This document shows positions 17,743-27,197 of a DNA stretch of 64,000 bases, piece after piece. The DNA lies in contig NZ_JACHON010000018.1 of assembly GCF_014206945.1 (NCBI RefSeq), positions 1-64,000 on the forward strand, in the 5' to 3' direction. The first letter of the stretch is position 1. Each line of letters starts with the position of its first letter. The notes under the pieces were generated by a model, which worked only from the letters and a program-made list of their open reading frames with translations, was not told the DNA's origin and searched no databases. The stretch is from Gracilibacillus halotolerans (lineage in GTDB: Bacteria; Bacillota; Bacilli; Bacillales; Amphibacillaceae). Made by a program: the position numbers and the translations under genes.

Positions 17743-17882
17743 AAAAAAGTGCGGTGCATATACTTATACGCATACTGCACCCACACTTCTCCAATTAAAA
17801 TTACATTTCGTCGGATATCATATACCTGTCAACTACATACCGTGTCAATCAGGTGAGAAGCGGGTGCTTCTACTTGTCTTTG
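17743..17882 (-). promoter_or_regulatory. L20 leader with terminator (rpmI-rplT autoregulation)
   Basis: Minus-strand elements match the Firmicute L20 leader: GTAGAAGCACCCGCTTCTC, TTGACAGGTATATGATATCC, and a terminator stem GTGTGGGTGCA with TGCACCGCAC ending in seven T residues near 17743-17749. L20 binding to the leader is known in B. subtilis to promote premature termination. It ends about 125 bp before the AUU start of infC. The 5' edge is approximate. Confidence 0.88.
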
Positions 17883-17995
17883 ATCATATTCTTTTCACTC
17901 TTACTACCTTATCACACCTATCGACTATTGTCAATAAACATTATATTCAAAGCCTTTACTCACTAAATAAGACTTGTGAAAAGCGGAATGACTTT

Positions 17996-19939
17996 TTATT
18001 TTCGCAATGTGCGCTCGCTAATTTCTGCTGTAATGGACGCTTTGAAAGCCTCAAGACTTAATGTCTCTGAATCTTTTTCTCCATATCGACGAACATTCAC
18101 TGCCTCTGCTTCCACTTCTTTATCTCCAACTACTAAAGCAAATGGAATTTTTTGAGTTTGTGCTTCGCGAATTTTATAACCTATTTTCTCATTTCGTTCA
18201 TCCACTTCTACACGTACCCCTGAAAGACGAAGCTGATCTTCTACTTTTCTTGCATAGTCCATATGAACATCATAGGAAACAGGTATAATACGTGCTTGGA
18301 CAGGTGCAAGCCAAGTAGGGAAGGCACCTTTATATTCTTCGATTAGGAAGGCAACAAAACGTTCCATCGTTGATACGACACCTCGGTGAATAACAACTGG
18401 GCGATGTTCTTTCCCGTCTTCACCTATATACGTTAAGTCAAAACGTTCTGGCAGTAGGAAATCTAACTGTACGGTAGACAATGTTTCATCTTTTCCTAGT
18501 GCAGTTTTTACTTGTACGTCTAATTTTGGACCATAAAAAGCAGCTTCACCCTCTGCCTCGACATACTCTAATTCCATCTCTTCCATCGTTTCTTTTAGTA
18601 AAGCTTGTGCTTTTTCCCACATCTCATCGTTATCAATATATTTCTCTTTATTTTCTGGATCACGATAAGATAGACGGAAATAATAATCTTCAATACCAAA
18701 ATCCTTATAAACATTTTTAATTAAATCTACTACTCGAATAAACTCATCCTTTAATTGATCAGGGCGTGCAAAGATATGAGCATCATTTAATGTCATTCCA
18801 CGTACACGCTGTAATCCCGCTAGCGCACCAGACATTTCATAACGGTGCATTGTGCCTAATTCAGCTATACGAATCGGTAATTCACGATAACTATGAAGCT
18901 CGTTTTTATAAACCATCATATGGTGTGGACAGTTCATCGGTCGAAGTACTAAATCCTCATTATCCATCTCCATTACAGGGAACATATCATCTTGGTAATG
19001 ATCCCAGTGACCACTTGTTTTATACAAATCCACACTACCTAAGACGGGTGTGTACACATGGTTATAACCCAATCTCTCTTCTAAATCAACAATGTAACGC
19101 TCAATTGTACGACGAATTGTCGCACCATTCGGTAACCACATTGGTAATCCTTGACCTACTTTTTGGGATACAGTAAAGATACCTAATTCTTTTCCTAATT
19201 TACGATGGTCACGTTCTTTCGCTTCCTCACGTATACGTAGATATTCTTCTAACTGGCCTTTTTTCTCGAAAGCAGTTCCATAAATTCTTTGAAGCATTTT
19301 GTTATTGCTATCTCCACGCCAATAAGCACCAGAAATATTTAGCAGTTTGAATATTTTTATTTTACTAGTACTAGGTACGTGAACACCACGACATAAATCG
19401 AAAAATTCACCTTGCTCGTAGATCGTAACTTGTTCATCTTCAGGAATTGCATCTAATAGTTCAAGTTTTAATTCATCGTCGATTTCTTCGAAAATAGCTT
19501 TTGCCTCATTTCTAGAAACTACTCGACGTTTAATTTCTAAATTTTCATTAACGATTTGCTTCATTTCCTTTTCAATACGCGGTAAATCTTCTGGTGTCAG
19601 ACTTTCTTCCATATCTATGTCATAATAGAAGCCATTTTCAATTGTTGGGCCAATACCTAATTTTACATTTTTAAATAGTCGTTTGATCGCCTGTGCCATA
19701 AGGTGAGCTGTCGAATGTCGTAAAATTTCTACACCATCTTCATCTCTCGCAGTTATAATTCGTATCGCTCCATCTTCTTCTAACGGAGTACGTAGGTCAT
19801 AATAAGTCTTACCCACTTGAACAGCTAAAGCTTGCTTTTTTAAGCCAGGAGAGATAGATGCTGCAATATCTTCACCTGTTGTTCCTTTATCAAATCGTTT
19901 AATCGTTCCATCTGGAAATGTAATGTGTATTTCGCTCAT
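17996..19939 (-). CDS. thrS: Threonyl-tRNA synthetase
   Basis: A 647-residue class II synthetase. An N-terminal TGS domain (about 1-63) is followed by a second additional domain for editing with [15 protein letters not shown] and the zinc/editing motif near [10 protein letters not shown]. The catalytic core includes [40 protein letters not shown] and the motif 3 region [19 protein letters not shown]. The anticodon-binding domain includes [32 protein letters not shown]-box precedes it. Confidence 0.97.
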   Translation of the reverse strand: MSEIHITFPDGTIKRFDKGTTGEDIAASISPGLKKQALAVQVGKTYYDLRTPLEEDGAIRIITARDEDGVEILRHSTAHLMAQAIKRLFKNVKLGIGPTIENGFYYDIDMEESLTPEDLPRIEKEMKQIVNENLEIKRRVVSRNEAKAIFEEIDDELKLELLDAIPEDEQVTIYEQGEFFDLCRGVHVPSTSKIKIFKLLNISGAYWRGDSNNKMLQRIYGTAFEKKGQLEEYLRIREEAKERDHRKLGKELGIFTVSQKVGQGLPMWLPNGATIRRTIERYIVDLEERLGYNHVYTPVLGSVDLYKTSGHWDHYQDDMFPVMEMDNEDLVLRPMNCPHHMMVYKNELHSYRELPIRIAELGTMHRYEMSGALAGLQRVRGMTLNDAHIFARPDQLKDEFIRVVDLIKNVYKDFGIEDYYFRLSYRDPENKEKYIDNDEMWEKAQALLKETMEEMELEYVEAEGEAAFYGPKLDVQVKTALGKDETLSTVQLDFLLPERFDLTYIGEDGKEHRPVVIHRGVVSTMERFVAFLIEEYKGAFPTWLAPVQARIIPVSYDVHMDYARKVEDQLRLSGVRVEVDERNEKIGYKIREAQTQKIPFALVVGDKEVEAEAVNVRRYGEKDSETLSLEAFKASITAEISERTLRK

Positions 19940-20017
19940 TTTTCTACTCCTTCTTTCTTATAGTCTCTTAATACTTAAAAACTTGATTTTAAACTTTGCA
20001 ATCTTCTGTCCAAATAG

Positions 20018-20270
20018 AAAAACGCTCATCCCCCATTTCTAGAAAATCTAGAAAAAAGGGACGAGCGTATAGCACGTGGTTCCACCCTAATTCCCATGAC
20101 AAAATCTCATGGCTTATTAGAACCGATAACGATGGCTATTCGCTACTAATTACAAGAAGATACCTTCAAAAGTAGTGCTCGGAGGTGGTAATAGTATGGG
20201 GTTGTACAGGAGCTTTCAGCCTTGACTCCCTTCTCTAATGTACACCGTTCATCCTATCTTGCCCTCGTCA
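20018..20270 (-). promoter_or_regulatory. T-box leader of thrS (threonine)
   Basis: The T-box AGGGTGGAACCACG lies at 20088-20075 on the minus strand. It is followed by the terminator stem CGCTCGTCCC / GGGGGATGAGCG and a short T tail. A candidate specifier codon ACC followed by A is at 20189-20187, in a position equivalent to the TTC of the pheS leader. The gap between thrS and ytxC holds this leader and no gene. The 5' edge is approximate. Confidence 0.92.
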
Positions 20271-20353
20271 TAACATATAATTTTCATAAGATTGTATGTT
20301 CATTATTATAACGATTGAGATTATAGAAATCAAGTATTCTTTGAGTTTTCCTC

Positions 20354-21178
20354 TCATATAGGGAATGGAAAATATTCTAAAGGCATAAATTCTATTCGTT
20401 CCTGAAAAATATTCATAATAGAGTGAGTATAAGGCTCATTCGAATTTTCACCATACATATAGATTTTATTAGGTGATAAGACGATGAAAGGTGAAATGTA
20501 CCAATCATCTTCTGGAAGTCCTAGCACAAATAATGGGAAATTTTCCTTCATCTCGTTCATTTCTTCCTTTGTAATTTGTGTACCATTATCCCTGTAAAAT
20601 TGGAGAGGATCGTTTTGTATCACGTGTATAATTTCATGAATAGGTTCTCTGTTTTTTACAAACTCTCTTAGCGTATGGACAAATGTCTGATAATCTTCTT
20701 CCCGTTTATACTCATCAATAGCAAATCCTACTACTTCTGTAAGCTCGTCCATGTAATGATGGAGACGAAAATGAACGATTGAATTATAATGCACTTCCTC
20801 TTCATTAAGATGCATTAGAAAAATGGTCATTAATGTATCTCTTAATTGATGGTCATGTATTTTTTCCTCATAGTATGGATTATCTTTCTCTAATATAGCA
20901 TGAGTGATTTCTGTGATTTTTTCGATCTCTTCAGAATTAGAAAATAGAAATTTTTTCTTTAATATGTCCTGTATGTAGTACGATTCCTTGTTCTCGATAA
21001 ATAGTTTTGTACATGTTTTGGCAACGGATTCCTTAACATTTTCTTCATTATCACCGCTTACTCTTACCCTATTACCTTGACCCCTTCGTCTTATGACTTT
21101 TAAATCTGAATTATCTTGTCTAAATAGATGATAAAAATTATCTGCTTCACCAATCTCCTCGAAAAACAACTCCAGCAT
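20354..21178 (-). CDS. ytxC: YtxC-like sporulation protein
   Basis: A 274-residue soluble, charged protein. I recognise it by position between dnaI and thrS, by length, and by general resemblance to YtxC, a family annotated as sporulation-related. Features seen are the acidic N-terminal LELFFEEIGEADNFYHLFR and C-terminal PLFVLGLPEDDWYISPFIVLSP with MNIFQERIEFMPLEYFPF. No catalytic motif is evident and I cannot assign a biochemical role. Confidence 0.72.
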   Translation of the reverse strand: MLELFFEEIGEADNFYHLFRQDNSDLKVIRRRGQGNRVRVSGDNEENVKESVAKTCTKLFIENKESYYIQDILKKKFLFSNSEEIEKITEITHAILEKDNPYYEEKIHDHQLRDTLMTIFLMHLNEEEVHYNSIVHFRLHHYMDELTEVVGFAIDEYKREEDYQTFVHTLREFVKNREPIHEIIHVIQNDPLQFYRDNGTQITKEEMNEMKENFPLFVLGLPEDDWYISPFIVLSPNKIYMYGENSNEPYTHSIMNIFQERIEFMPLEYFPFPI

Positions 21179-21228
21179 TCGCGATCACCCTCATAACTTA
21201 AACTGATATATTATATGGAGGGATGATA

Positions 21229-21266
21229 TAAAAAATAACCATTGTCTCTATTTAGACAATGGTTAT
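21229..21266 (-). terminator. Terminator after dnaI
   Basis: AATAACCATTGTCT and AGACAATGGTTATT form a perfect stem with a short loop, ending in T residues on the minus strand, directly behind the dnaI stop. Confidence 0.88.
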
Positions 21267-22202
21267 TTATTCGTCTGACCGATGACGTTCATATAACTCT
21301 ATTGGTTTACTCAATTGACGAACACGTTCGATGATTCTGCCAGCTTTTATCGTCTCAACTTCTCCCCTATTTGAGGTAGACAAATGTGTTTCTAATTGAT
21401 TTAAATCATAATTTGAAGTGAAGAAAACAGGTAAATCCTCCATCATTCGATGTTGAAGTATGGAACCTAATATCTCGTCCCTAAACCACGCCGACATCGA
21501 TTCAGCACCTATGTCATCTAACATAAGAACTGGGACTTTCTTGAAACGGTCAATCTTTGCTTGTAGGGAATCATCCTTAATGGAAGATTTCATTTCCCGA
21601 ACTAATTCTGGCACGTATATTAAATCAGATGGAATATTATATTTTTTTAGCTCATTCGCAATTACACCTAATATATAGGATTTTCCGGAACCGAAAGGAC
21701 CGTGTAAATATAAACCTTTATGAAAATTACCTGTGGAGTAATCCTGTACGAAATGAATTATTTCCTTAACTACTTCTTTACGTTCAAGGCTCTTCGTATT
21801 CAATTCTTCTAGTTTTGCTCTCTTAATTTGTGATGGCATATATAAGCTTTGGACGAGTGCTTCTTTTGCTTTTTCATCTTCATCAGCTATTTTATTTTTA
21901 CATTTTTCATAACGGATAGAGACATGTTGGTTCTCTACTCCTAGATGTGGTGTATAACCTTTTACTATGTTAATACAACCTTCAAGATTCGGGCAATCGG
22001 CACAATTTTTTGAAGCATTTTGAAACTCATACAGCTTCATCAAGTTTTTGTTAATTGCCTCTTCATCCAATTCCAAATGCTCGCTTAAAAATTGTTTTAT
22101 GTCAGGATCATTTAATACACTTCGTCTTCTATCCTCAAAAGTTTGTTGAATTCTTTCATTCGATTTCATCCAATTTTTCATAGCTGATTGTATTGGTTCC
22201 AT
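21267..22202 (-). CDS. dnaI: Primosomal protein DnaI (helicase loader)
   Basis: A 311-residue AAA+ ATPase that loads the replicative helicase DnaC together with DnaB and DnaD. The N-terminal helicase-binding domain contains a zinc-type cluster CADCPNLEGC. The ATPase has Walker A LHGPFGSGKSYILG, Walker B VLMLDDIGAES and sensor FFTSNYDL. I start it at the ATG giving MEPIQSAMKNW, after AGGGTG, which matches the B. subtilis N-terminus; a GTG three codons upstream is the alternative. It follows dnaB with a 10 bp gap. Confidence 0.95.
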   Translation of the reverse strand: MEPIQSAMKNWMKSNERIQQTFEDRRRSVLNDPDIKQFLSEHLELDEEAINKNLMKLYEFQNASKNCADCPNLEGCINIVKGYTPHLGVENQHVSIRYEKCKNKIADEDEKAKEALVQSLYMPSQIKRAKLEELNTKSLERKEVVKEIIHFVQDYSTGNFHKGLYLHGPFGSGKSYILGVIANELKKYNIPSDLIYVPELVREMKSSIKDDSLQAKIDRFKKVPVLMLDDIGAESMSAWFRDEILGSILQHRMMEDLPVFFTSNYDLNQLETHLSTSNRGEVETIKAGRIIERVRQLSKPIELYERHRSDE

Positions 22203-22212
22203 GCCTATCACC

Positions 22213-23577
22213 CTATTCCTGGTTTGCTTGTTGCTTTAAATAATTGTTCAATAATTCATCCGCTTCTGTAGCTTGTTTTTCCCTATCTAGCTCATTGGAA
22301 ACAGATTTTTTTATTGTTGATTGGTTTCGATTTTTATACCAATCCGGTACGATATCTTTTTTATTGGTTGTGAAATTACGCTTTGATGTCGTCTTCGGTT
22401 TGTTTTTCCACTGTTGGTATTTTTTATTTTCTGACTTAGCTAAAGTCATCGCTTGTCTTACTGTTTTGACATTTTTTCGCGCCCAGTGACTTGCGATAGT
22501 TTCTAGATAATTTTTAGATAGCTTCATATCCGTTTTTAATAGAACGTAATGTAACAAAACATTCATAACACCTGCATTTAAACCTTGCGAAGTCATCACG
22601 TCACTAACAATTTTCAGATCCTGAGTAGATGCAGCTTTTCCATCTGCTAAATCTTCAAGTAATTGTTTCGGTGAAATGGTTTCAAGTCTCTCAATCAATT
22701 GTTCTTCTTTTGTCTTCGGCTTAGCACTTGCTTCCGTTGCTATAAATGCTTTTAATGGTTTTTCCGTTATTTGAATGGATGCTTTTCTGCTAGTTTGGAT
22801 AAAATCCGTACATGCAGCCTTAAATTCTGAAATGTTTAATTCATTTTCCTCTGTAATAGCCCACAATAGAGCTTTTTCAATCTCTTGATCCGTTAAATTA
22901 TATGCTGCAGCCATTTGAATCATTGTTTCGCGATTTTGTTCCGTTAAAATTTTCTCAACAGGCAACATTCGTTGCTTAAGTATTTGCTCAAGCCATTGGA
23001 AGTCGATGGATCTTTCAATAGGAATCTTATGTGTACTATCCTTGCTTACGATTGAATCATGCGGCATTACTTTAGCTAAACGGAATACCTCTTCAAAAGT
23101 TGCTGTAGTTTCTTTCTTATCCTGTCTGTTTTCATCAGTTCTCGTGAATAAAGATTTTACTTGTTTATAACGTGTGCTTCCTAATTGATGATATAGAAGA
23201 TGACTTAGGAAATCATTCGCAAAAAAACTCCTACCGGTATGAGGTATATGTAGAACATAGTGATACAGTTTACCGTCCTCATCGTATTGTTCAAATGTCT
23301 GTAGAAGGCCGATAGCCTCCAATCTCCTACGCGCTCGATAGATACGGTCTAAAGGTAATCCCAGATAAGTCATTAACCCGTGGTGTGTCTGTCTGTCGCT
23401 AGAATTGTTTAATTGGCTCTCTGTAAATAATGTCTGATATAGAACAATAGCTTCCACGCCTATGAGAGGCTGATATAAATGAGTTAAGACAAAAGAAAAA
23501 GACATGGGCATCTCTTGCTCTAGTTCTGTTGTATACAATTCAGATGGAAGTATTTTCCCAATATCTCCTAAGCTCAT
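22213..23577 (-). CDS. dnaB: Replication initiation and membrane attachment protein DnaB
   Basis: A 454-residue Firmicute DnaB, the helicase co-loader rather than the E. coli helicase. An N-terminal winged-helix region (about 1-160) is followed by DnaB/DnaD-type C-terminal domains. The YxxxIxxxW-like signature is seen in YLETIASHWARKNVKTVRQAM. The basic C-terminal tail is low in complexity. It lies between nrdR and dnaI, the conserved nrdR-dnaB-dnaI operon. Confidence 0.93.
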   Translation of the reverse strand: MSLGDIGKILPSELYTTELEQEMPMSFSFVLTHLYQPLIGVEAIVLYQTLFTESQLNNSSDRQTHHGLMTYLGLPLDRIYRARRRLEAIGLLQTFEQYDEDGKLYHYVLHIPHTGRSFFANDFLSHLLYHQLGSTRYKQVKSLFTRTDENRQDKKETTATFEEVFRLAKVMPHDSIVSKDSTHKIPIERSIDFQWLEQILKQRMLPVEKILTEQNRETMIQMAAAYNLTDQEIEKALLWAITEENELNISEFKAACTDFIQTSRKASIQITEKPLKAFIATEASAKPKTKEEQLIERLETISPKQLLEDLADGKAASTQDLKIVSDVMTSQGLNAGVMNVLLHYVLLKTDMKLSKNYLETIASHWARKNVKTVRQAMTLAKSENKKYQQWKNKPKTTSKRNFTTNKKDIVPDWYKNRNQSTIKKSVSNELDREKQATEADELLNNYLKQQANQE

Positions 23578-23598
23578 TAATATAACCCCTTAACCAAA

Positions 23599-24060
23599 TT
23601 ATTTTTTGTCGTGATGTATTAATTCTTTTAATTCTTCCATAAACATACTGATGTCTTTAAACTGGCGATAAACAGAGGCAAAACGTACGTAAGCTACTTC
23701 ATCCACACCAGCTAAACGGTTCATAACCATTTCTCCGATTTCATTGCTTTGAACCTCAGAATCTCCTCGGTTTCTTAATTCTTTCTCGATGTCAATTGTA
23801 ATGGATTCTAGTTCCTCAATCGCAACTGGTCTTTTTTCGCAAGCGCGAATCAAGCCTCTCATCAACTTGTCTCGACTAAATTCTTCTCTAGTACCTTCTT
23901 TCTTTACTACAACTAAAGGTACTTCTTCTAATCGTTCGAATGTAGTGAAACGGAAATGACATGATTCACACTGCCTTCTCCGTCGAATCGATCTACCTTC
24001 TTCAATTGGCCTAGAATCTAGTACTTTTGTATTTTTATATTGGCAATGTGGACAGCGCAT
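23599..24060 (-). CDS. nrdR: Transcriptional repressor NrdR
   Basis: A 153-residue repressor of ribonucleotide reductase genes. The N-terminal zinc ribbon is [15 protein letters not shown] with [13 protein letters not shown]. The ATP-cone domain follows ([30 protein letters not shown]). It senses dATP/ATP and binds NrdR boxes. I saw no nrd gene in the window. The length is standard. Confidence 0.97.
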   Translation of the reverse strand: MRCPHCQYKNTKVLDSRPIEEGRSIRRRRQCESCHFRFTTFERLEEVPLVVVKKEGTREEFSRDKLMRGLIRACEKRPVAIEELESITIDIEKELRNRGDSEVQSNEIGEMVMNRLAGVDEVAYVRFASVYRQFKDISMFMEELKELIHHDKK

Positions 24061-24083
24061 AGTTCTACATCATCCTTATCTAC

Positions 24084-24473
24084 TTATTCGTTCGTCCCAA
24101 TGTAATCCAATTCTTTTTTTATCTCATCGTACAGCTTTGTAATTAACTTATGACTATAACCGAGATCAAACGGTACTGCTGACTCTGTAGTAGCAGATAT
24201 ATCTATTGCAGTACGATAAGGTTTAACCATAATAATTGTTAAAATAACAAATACTTTTCTACCAGCTTTATAGTTAAAGCTCATCTCACCATGATCCTTG
24301 GAAATCCCTACAATTTCACAGCCTTTCATATTACGAAAGAGAGGTTCTAGTTTATCAAATGCTTTATCTTTGGTTGTTTTAAAATAATGAGTTTGCAATG
24401 CTGGATCCCAATGCTTATCTCTCGTTTCTGAATGATTATTAAAATTTTTATTAAACCAATTACGAAAAGACAT
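24084..24473 (-). CDS. Conserved hypothetical cytosolic protein
   Basis: A 129-residue soluble protein with no signal peptide or membrane segment and an alternating charged/hydrophobic pattern. It includes DHGEMSFNYKAGRKVFVILTIIMVKPYRTAID near the middle. It resembles small Bacillaceae proteins annotated only as cytosolic protein. It is upstream of nrdR by 23 bp on the same strand, so it may be co-transcribed. I cannot assign a function. Confidence 0.7.
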   Translation of the reverse strand: MSFRNWFNKNFNNHSETRDKHWDPALQTHYFKTTKDKAFDKLEPLFRNMKGCEIVGISKDHGEMSFNYKAGRKVFVILTIIMVKPYRTAIDISATTESAVPFDLGYSHKLITKLYDEIKKELDYIGTNE

Positions 24474-24671
24474 GTATTCTACCCCTTTATTATGGATTGT
24501 TACTACTTATTTTAACACGTTTTTAGCAAGAACACGATTAAAGTCTATGAATTAGCCTACTAAATAATAACTTTTCGTATATTAACGATAAACAATAAAA
24601 AACGACATACAAATATAGATATGACCGCTCTATGAGTAAAATCATATCTGAATAAATAGTTATATAATAAA

Positions 24672-25043
24672 CTATGGCTGTATTTGGGGTTGAATCTTCC
24701 CCATTCCCCTCGGTATTTCAATTTTTTCTATTTCTTTTGCTTCGAGCTGATTCGTAATATAGTCCGTCGCTATATGAGGGTTTATCGTCTCCCCACACGT
24801 ATAAACATCAATACTCGCGTAACCACTCTCTGGAAAACTATGTATCGTTAAGTGAGATTCTGAGATGATGACGACACCACTAACACCATCAGGTGCAAAT
24901 TGATGGAAAGCAACCTCGCGTATTTCTGCACCGGATTTCAATGCAGCATGCACAAATATTTTCTCCAATTTTTCTAAGTTGTTTAAGATTTCTTTGTTAC
25001 ATCTCCAGAGCTCAGCAATGACATGTCTTCCTTTCGTATCCAT
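24672..25043 (-). CDS. speD: S-adenosylmethionine decarboxylase proenzyme
   Basis: A 123-residue prokaryotic type (class 1B) AdoMet decarboxylase that makes the aminopropyl donor for spermidine. The self-processing site is [16 protein letters not shown], with cleavage expected between Glu62 and Ser63, which becomes the pyruvoyl group. The conserved SIDVYTCG follows. It stands in the B. subtilis speD position, although gapB, normally a neighbour there, is absent. Its product is the substrate expected for the SpeE-like enzyme at 53800-55353. Confidence 0.95.
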   Translation of the reverse strand: MDTKGRHVIAELWRCNKEILNNLEKLEKIFVHAALKSGAEIREVAFHQFAPDGVSGVVIISESHLTIHSFPESGYASIDVYTCGETINPHIATDYITNQLEAKEIEKIEIPRGMGKIQPQIQP

Positions 25044-25071
25044 CGTCGATTCCCTCTTTTAAAGTTTCTAT

Positions 25072-25668
25072 TTATTTTAGTGACCATTTTTCAAGTATCG
25101 TTTCCAATTGTTCTTTTGAGGAGCTTTTCGACCCACTGTTGTCAATCCACTCATCAGCTAATTTCTTTTTCTCCTCAGCATCCATTTGAGCATTCATTCG
25201 ATTCCTTGCCTCTTCTTCCGTAAATCCATTTCGTTTCATAAGACGTTGTAGCCTTATTTCTTCTTTTGTATAAACAACAAGAGTTTTATCAACTAAATAG
25301 GTTAATTTATTTTCAAAAAGAAGAGGGATATCCATCACAATATGTTTATAGCCTTCATCGAGTAGCTTGTCCTTCTCCTCTACCATACGCTTGCGAATAG
25401 CTGGATGAACGATGTTATTTAATTGCTGGCGTTTGGCATCATCTTGAAAAACAATTTTACCTAATTTTGCTCGATTTAACTCTCCGTTATCTAATACTAT
25501 TTCTTCACCGAAAATATCGACGAGCTGGGAAAGCGCCATTTCTCCCGGCTCGACTACTTTTCGTGCGATTAAATCAGCATCAATTATAGGAAAGTGATAC
25601 GTTTCATGTAATATGTTCGCGATCGTTGTTTTTCCGCTAGCTATATTTCCTGTTAACCCAATAATCAT
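25072..25668 (-). CDS. coaE: Dephospho-CoA kinase
   Basis: A 198-residue P-loop kinase for the last step of coenzyme A synthesis. It has Walker A GLTGNIASGKTTIAN, IDADLIARKVVEPG, the CoA-domain segment IVHPAIRKRMVEE and IPLLFENKL. The C-terminal lid region is RLMKRNGFTEEEARNRMNAQ. It is preceded by ytaF and mutM in an apparent repair/metabolism operon with polA. Confidence 0.96.
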   Translation of the reverse strand: MIIGLTGNIASGKTTIANILHETYHFPIIDADLIARKVVEPGEMALSQLVDIFGEEIVLDNGELNRAKLGKIVFQDDAKRQQLNNIVHPAIRKRMVEEKDKLLDEGYKHIVMDIPLLFENKLTYLVDKTLVVYTKEEIRLQRLMKRNGFTEEEARNRMNAQMDAEEKKKLADEWIDNSGSKSSSKEQLETILEKWSLK

Positions 25669-25685
25669 CGTAAATCTCCTTCAAT

Positions 25686-26264
25686 TTAAATTACTAGTTT
25701 AATTATTCCAAATAAAATTAAGAGGCATCCTGGTAAAACGGAGATCTTCTCAAATTTGTTCCATTTTCTAAAATGCTTACCGACATGAATTCCTACTGAT
25801 AAAATAAGTACATTTAATAATAACAAAACAACCGACGTAATAAGTGGTTGAGCACCTAATAAAGAGATACTTATTCCAGTACCGATTGAATCTAAAGAGA
25901 GTGCAAGGCCAATTATGAATGGCTCTGTACCATTTATAAATCCAGAATTATCTCGGTCACCATTTAATGGCTTCTTCAAAATGTTGAATAATGGAAAGCG
26001 GCTATGTTCGACGGGTTTTAAGGCAGTTAGAATAAAAGACATTCCGATAAAAATAAGTAAAAATGCTCCTAACATTTCGGTTACTTTTAAAGATAGAAAT
26101 AATAGCAACCATGTTCCCATTTTCATCGAAAAGTAAAAAACGATTCCAACTGTTAATGCAATCTTCATCCGCTGAACAAAAGATATTTGTACCCCTGACA
26201 ATCCATACGTATAGGCTATAATAAAGCTATCTATACTAATAGCTAATAATAGGAAATATAGCAT
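25686..26264 (-). CDS. ytaF: Sporulation membrane protein YtaF
   Basis: A 192-residue membrane protein with about six hydrophobic segments. It belongs to the MntP-like family: a first half ISIDSFIIAYTYGLSG is echoed by a second half LALSLDSIGTGISISLLG. In B. subtilis ytaF lies between mutM and coaE, as here, and is classed as sporulation-related. Similarity to MntP suggests cation export, but that is inference. Confidence 0.87.
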   Translation of the reverse strand: MLYFLLLAISIDSFIIAYTYGLSGVQISFVQRMKIALTVGIVFYFSMKMGTWLLLFLSLKVTEMLGAFLLIFIGMSFILTALKPVEHSRFPLFNILKKPLNGDRDNSGFINGTEPFIIGLALSLDSIGTGISISLLGAQPLITSVVLLLLNVLILSVGIHVGKHFRKWNKFEKISVLPGCLLILFGIIKLVI

Positions 26265-26356
26265 CGTCTCATAACTCCTTCTCTTTATTTACAGTAGTAT
26301 ATGAGACGCTATATCAAGGAGTGATGACCATTTACCGAATCATGAAATTACATTTT

Positions 26357-27181
26357 TTAAATTGCTTGGCAACTTGGACAATAATGTGTTCCTCGACCAT
26401 GTACTTTGATTTTTGTAATCATATCTCCACAAACCTGGCAGGCTTCACCCTCTTTACTATACACCGCTAATTCTTGTTGAAACATACCAATTTGGCCTTG
26501 TGAGTTAACGTAGGATCGAATTGTTGTACCACCTTGTTTAATTGCTTTATTCAACGTTTCCACTGCTGATTGATAGATAATTAGGATATCTTTATCTGTC
26601 AAATGAACTCCTTGCTGTAAAGGGTGGATCTTCGCTAAAAATAATGTTTCATCTACATAAATATTTCCTAATCCTGCAATGACCGTTTGATCTAGTAAGA
26701 TATTTTTTATACATCGTTGGCTACTTTGTACTTTTTCGGTGAATGTCTTAATGGAGAAATTACCCGATATAGGTTCTTCTGCCAGCTGAACTAAAGGTTT
26801 TGCATTCTGTTCCTCACCTTTTTTGAACAAGTGCATCGTTCCAAATTTCCGTACATCACGATATCTTAAGTCCGTATCGTCAGTAAAATGAAAGATAACA
26901 TGTGTATGTGGCATTAATTCTTCAGCAGAAGGAAAAACACCATACTTCCCTTCCATCCGTAAATGAGACACGAGCACAAAATCATCTAAATCAAATAACA
27001 AAAACTTCCCTTTCCGTCGTATATCTCGAAAAGTTTGACCAACGACCGTTTGATGAAACATATCTGGTTCCGGTTGTTGAATAATTTTTGGCCAGTGGAT
27101 ACTCACACTTTCAATTTTCTTTCCAATTACTAATTCCTTTAATGTTTGTCTAATTGTTTCTACCTCTGGTAATTCAGGCAT
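26357..27181 (-). CDS. mutM: Formamidopyrimidine-DNA glycosylase
   Basis: A 274-residue bifunctional glycosylase/AP lyase that removes 8-oxoguanine. The N-terminus is PELPEVETIRQTL, where Pro2 is the catalytic nucleophile. The helix-two-turn-helix includes LGNIYVDETLFLAKIHP. The C-terminal zinc finger is CQVCGDMITKIKVHGRGTHYCPSCQ, with all four cysteines. It is 17 bp downstream of polA in the same direction. Confidence 0.97.
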   Translation of the reverse strand: MPELPEVETIRQTLKELVIGKKIESVSIHWPKIIQQPEPDMFHQTVVGQTFRDIRRKGKFLLFDLDDFVLVSHLRMEGKYGVFPSAEELMPHTHVIFHFTDDTDLRYRDVRKFGTMHLFKKGEEQNAKPLVQLAEEPISGNFSIKTFTEKVQSSQRCIKNILLDQTVIAGLGNIYVDETLFLAKIHPLQQGVHLTDKDILIIYQSAVETLNKAIKQGGTTIRSYVNSQGQIGMFQQELAVYSKEGEACQVCGDMITKIKVHGRGTHYCPSCQAI

Positions 27182-27197
27182 CTTTATTTTCTCCTAA

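Noticed and set aside
18766-19176. A 136-codon plus-strand frame inside thrS
   Set aside because: Antisense to a fully conserved synthetase core, with no start signal.
24474-24671. Riboswitch or leader between speD and its downstream neighbour
   Set aside because: AT-rich, with no conserved motif or strong hairpin that I could recognise.
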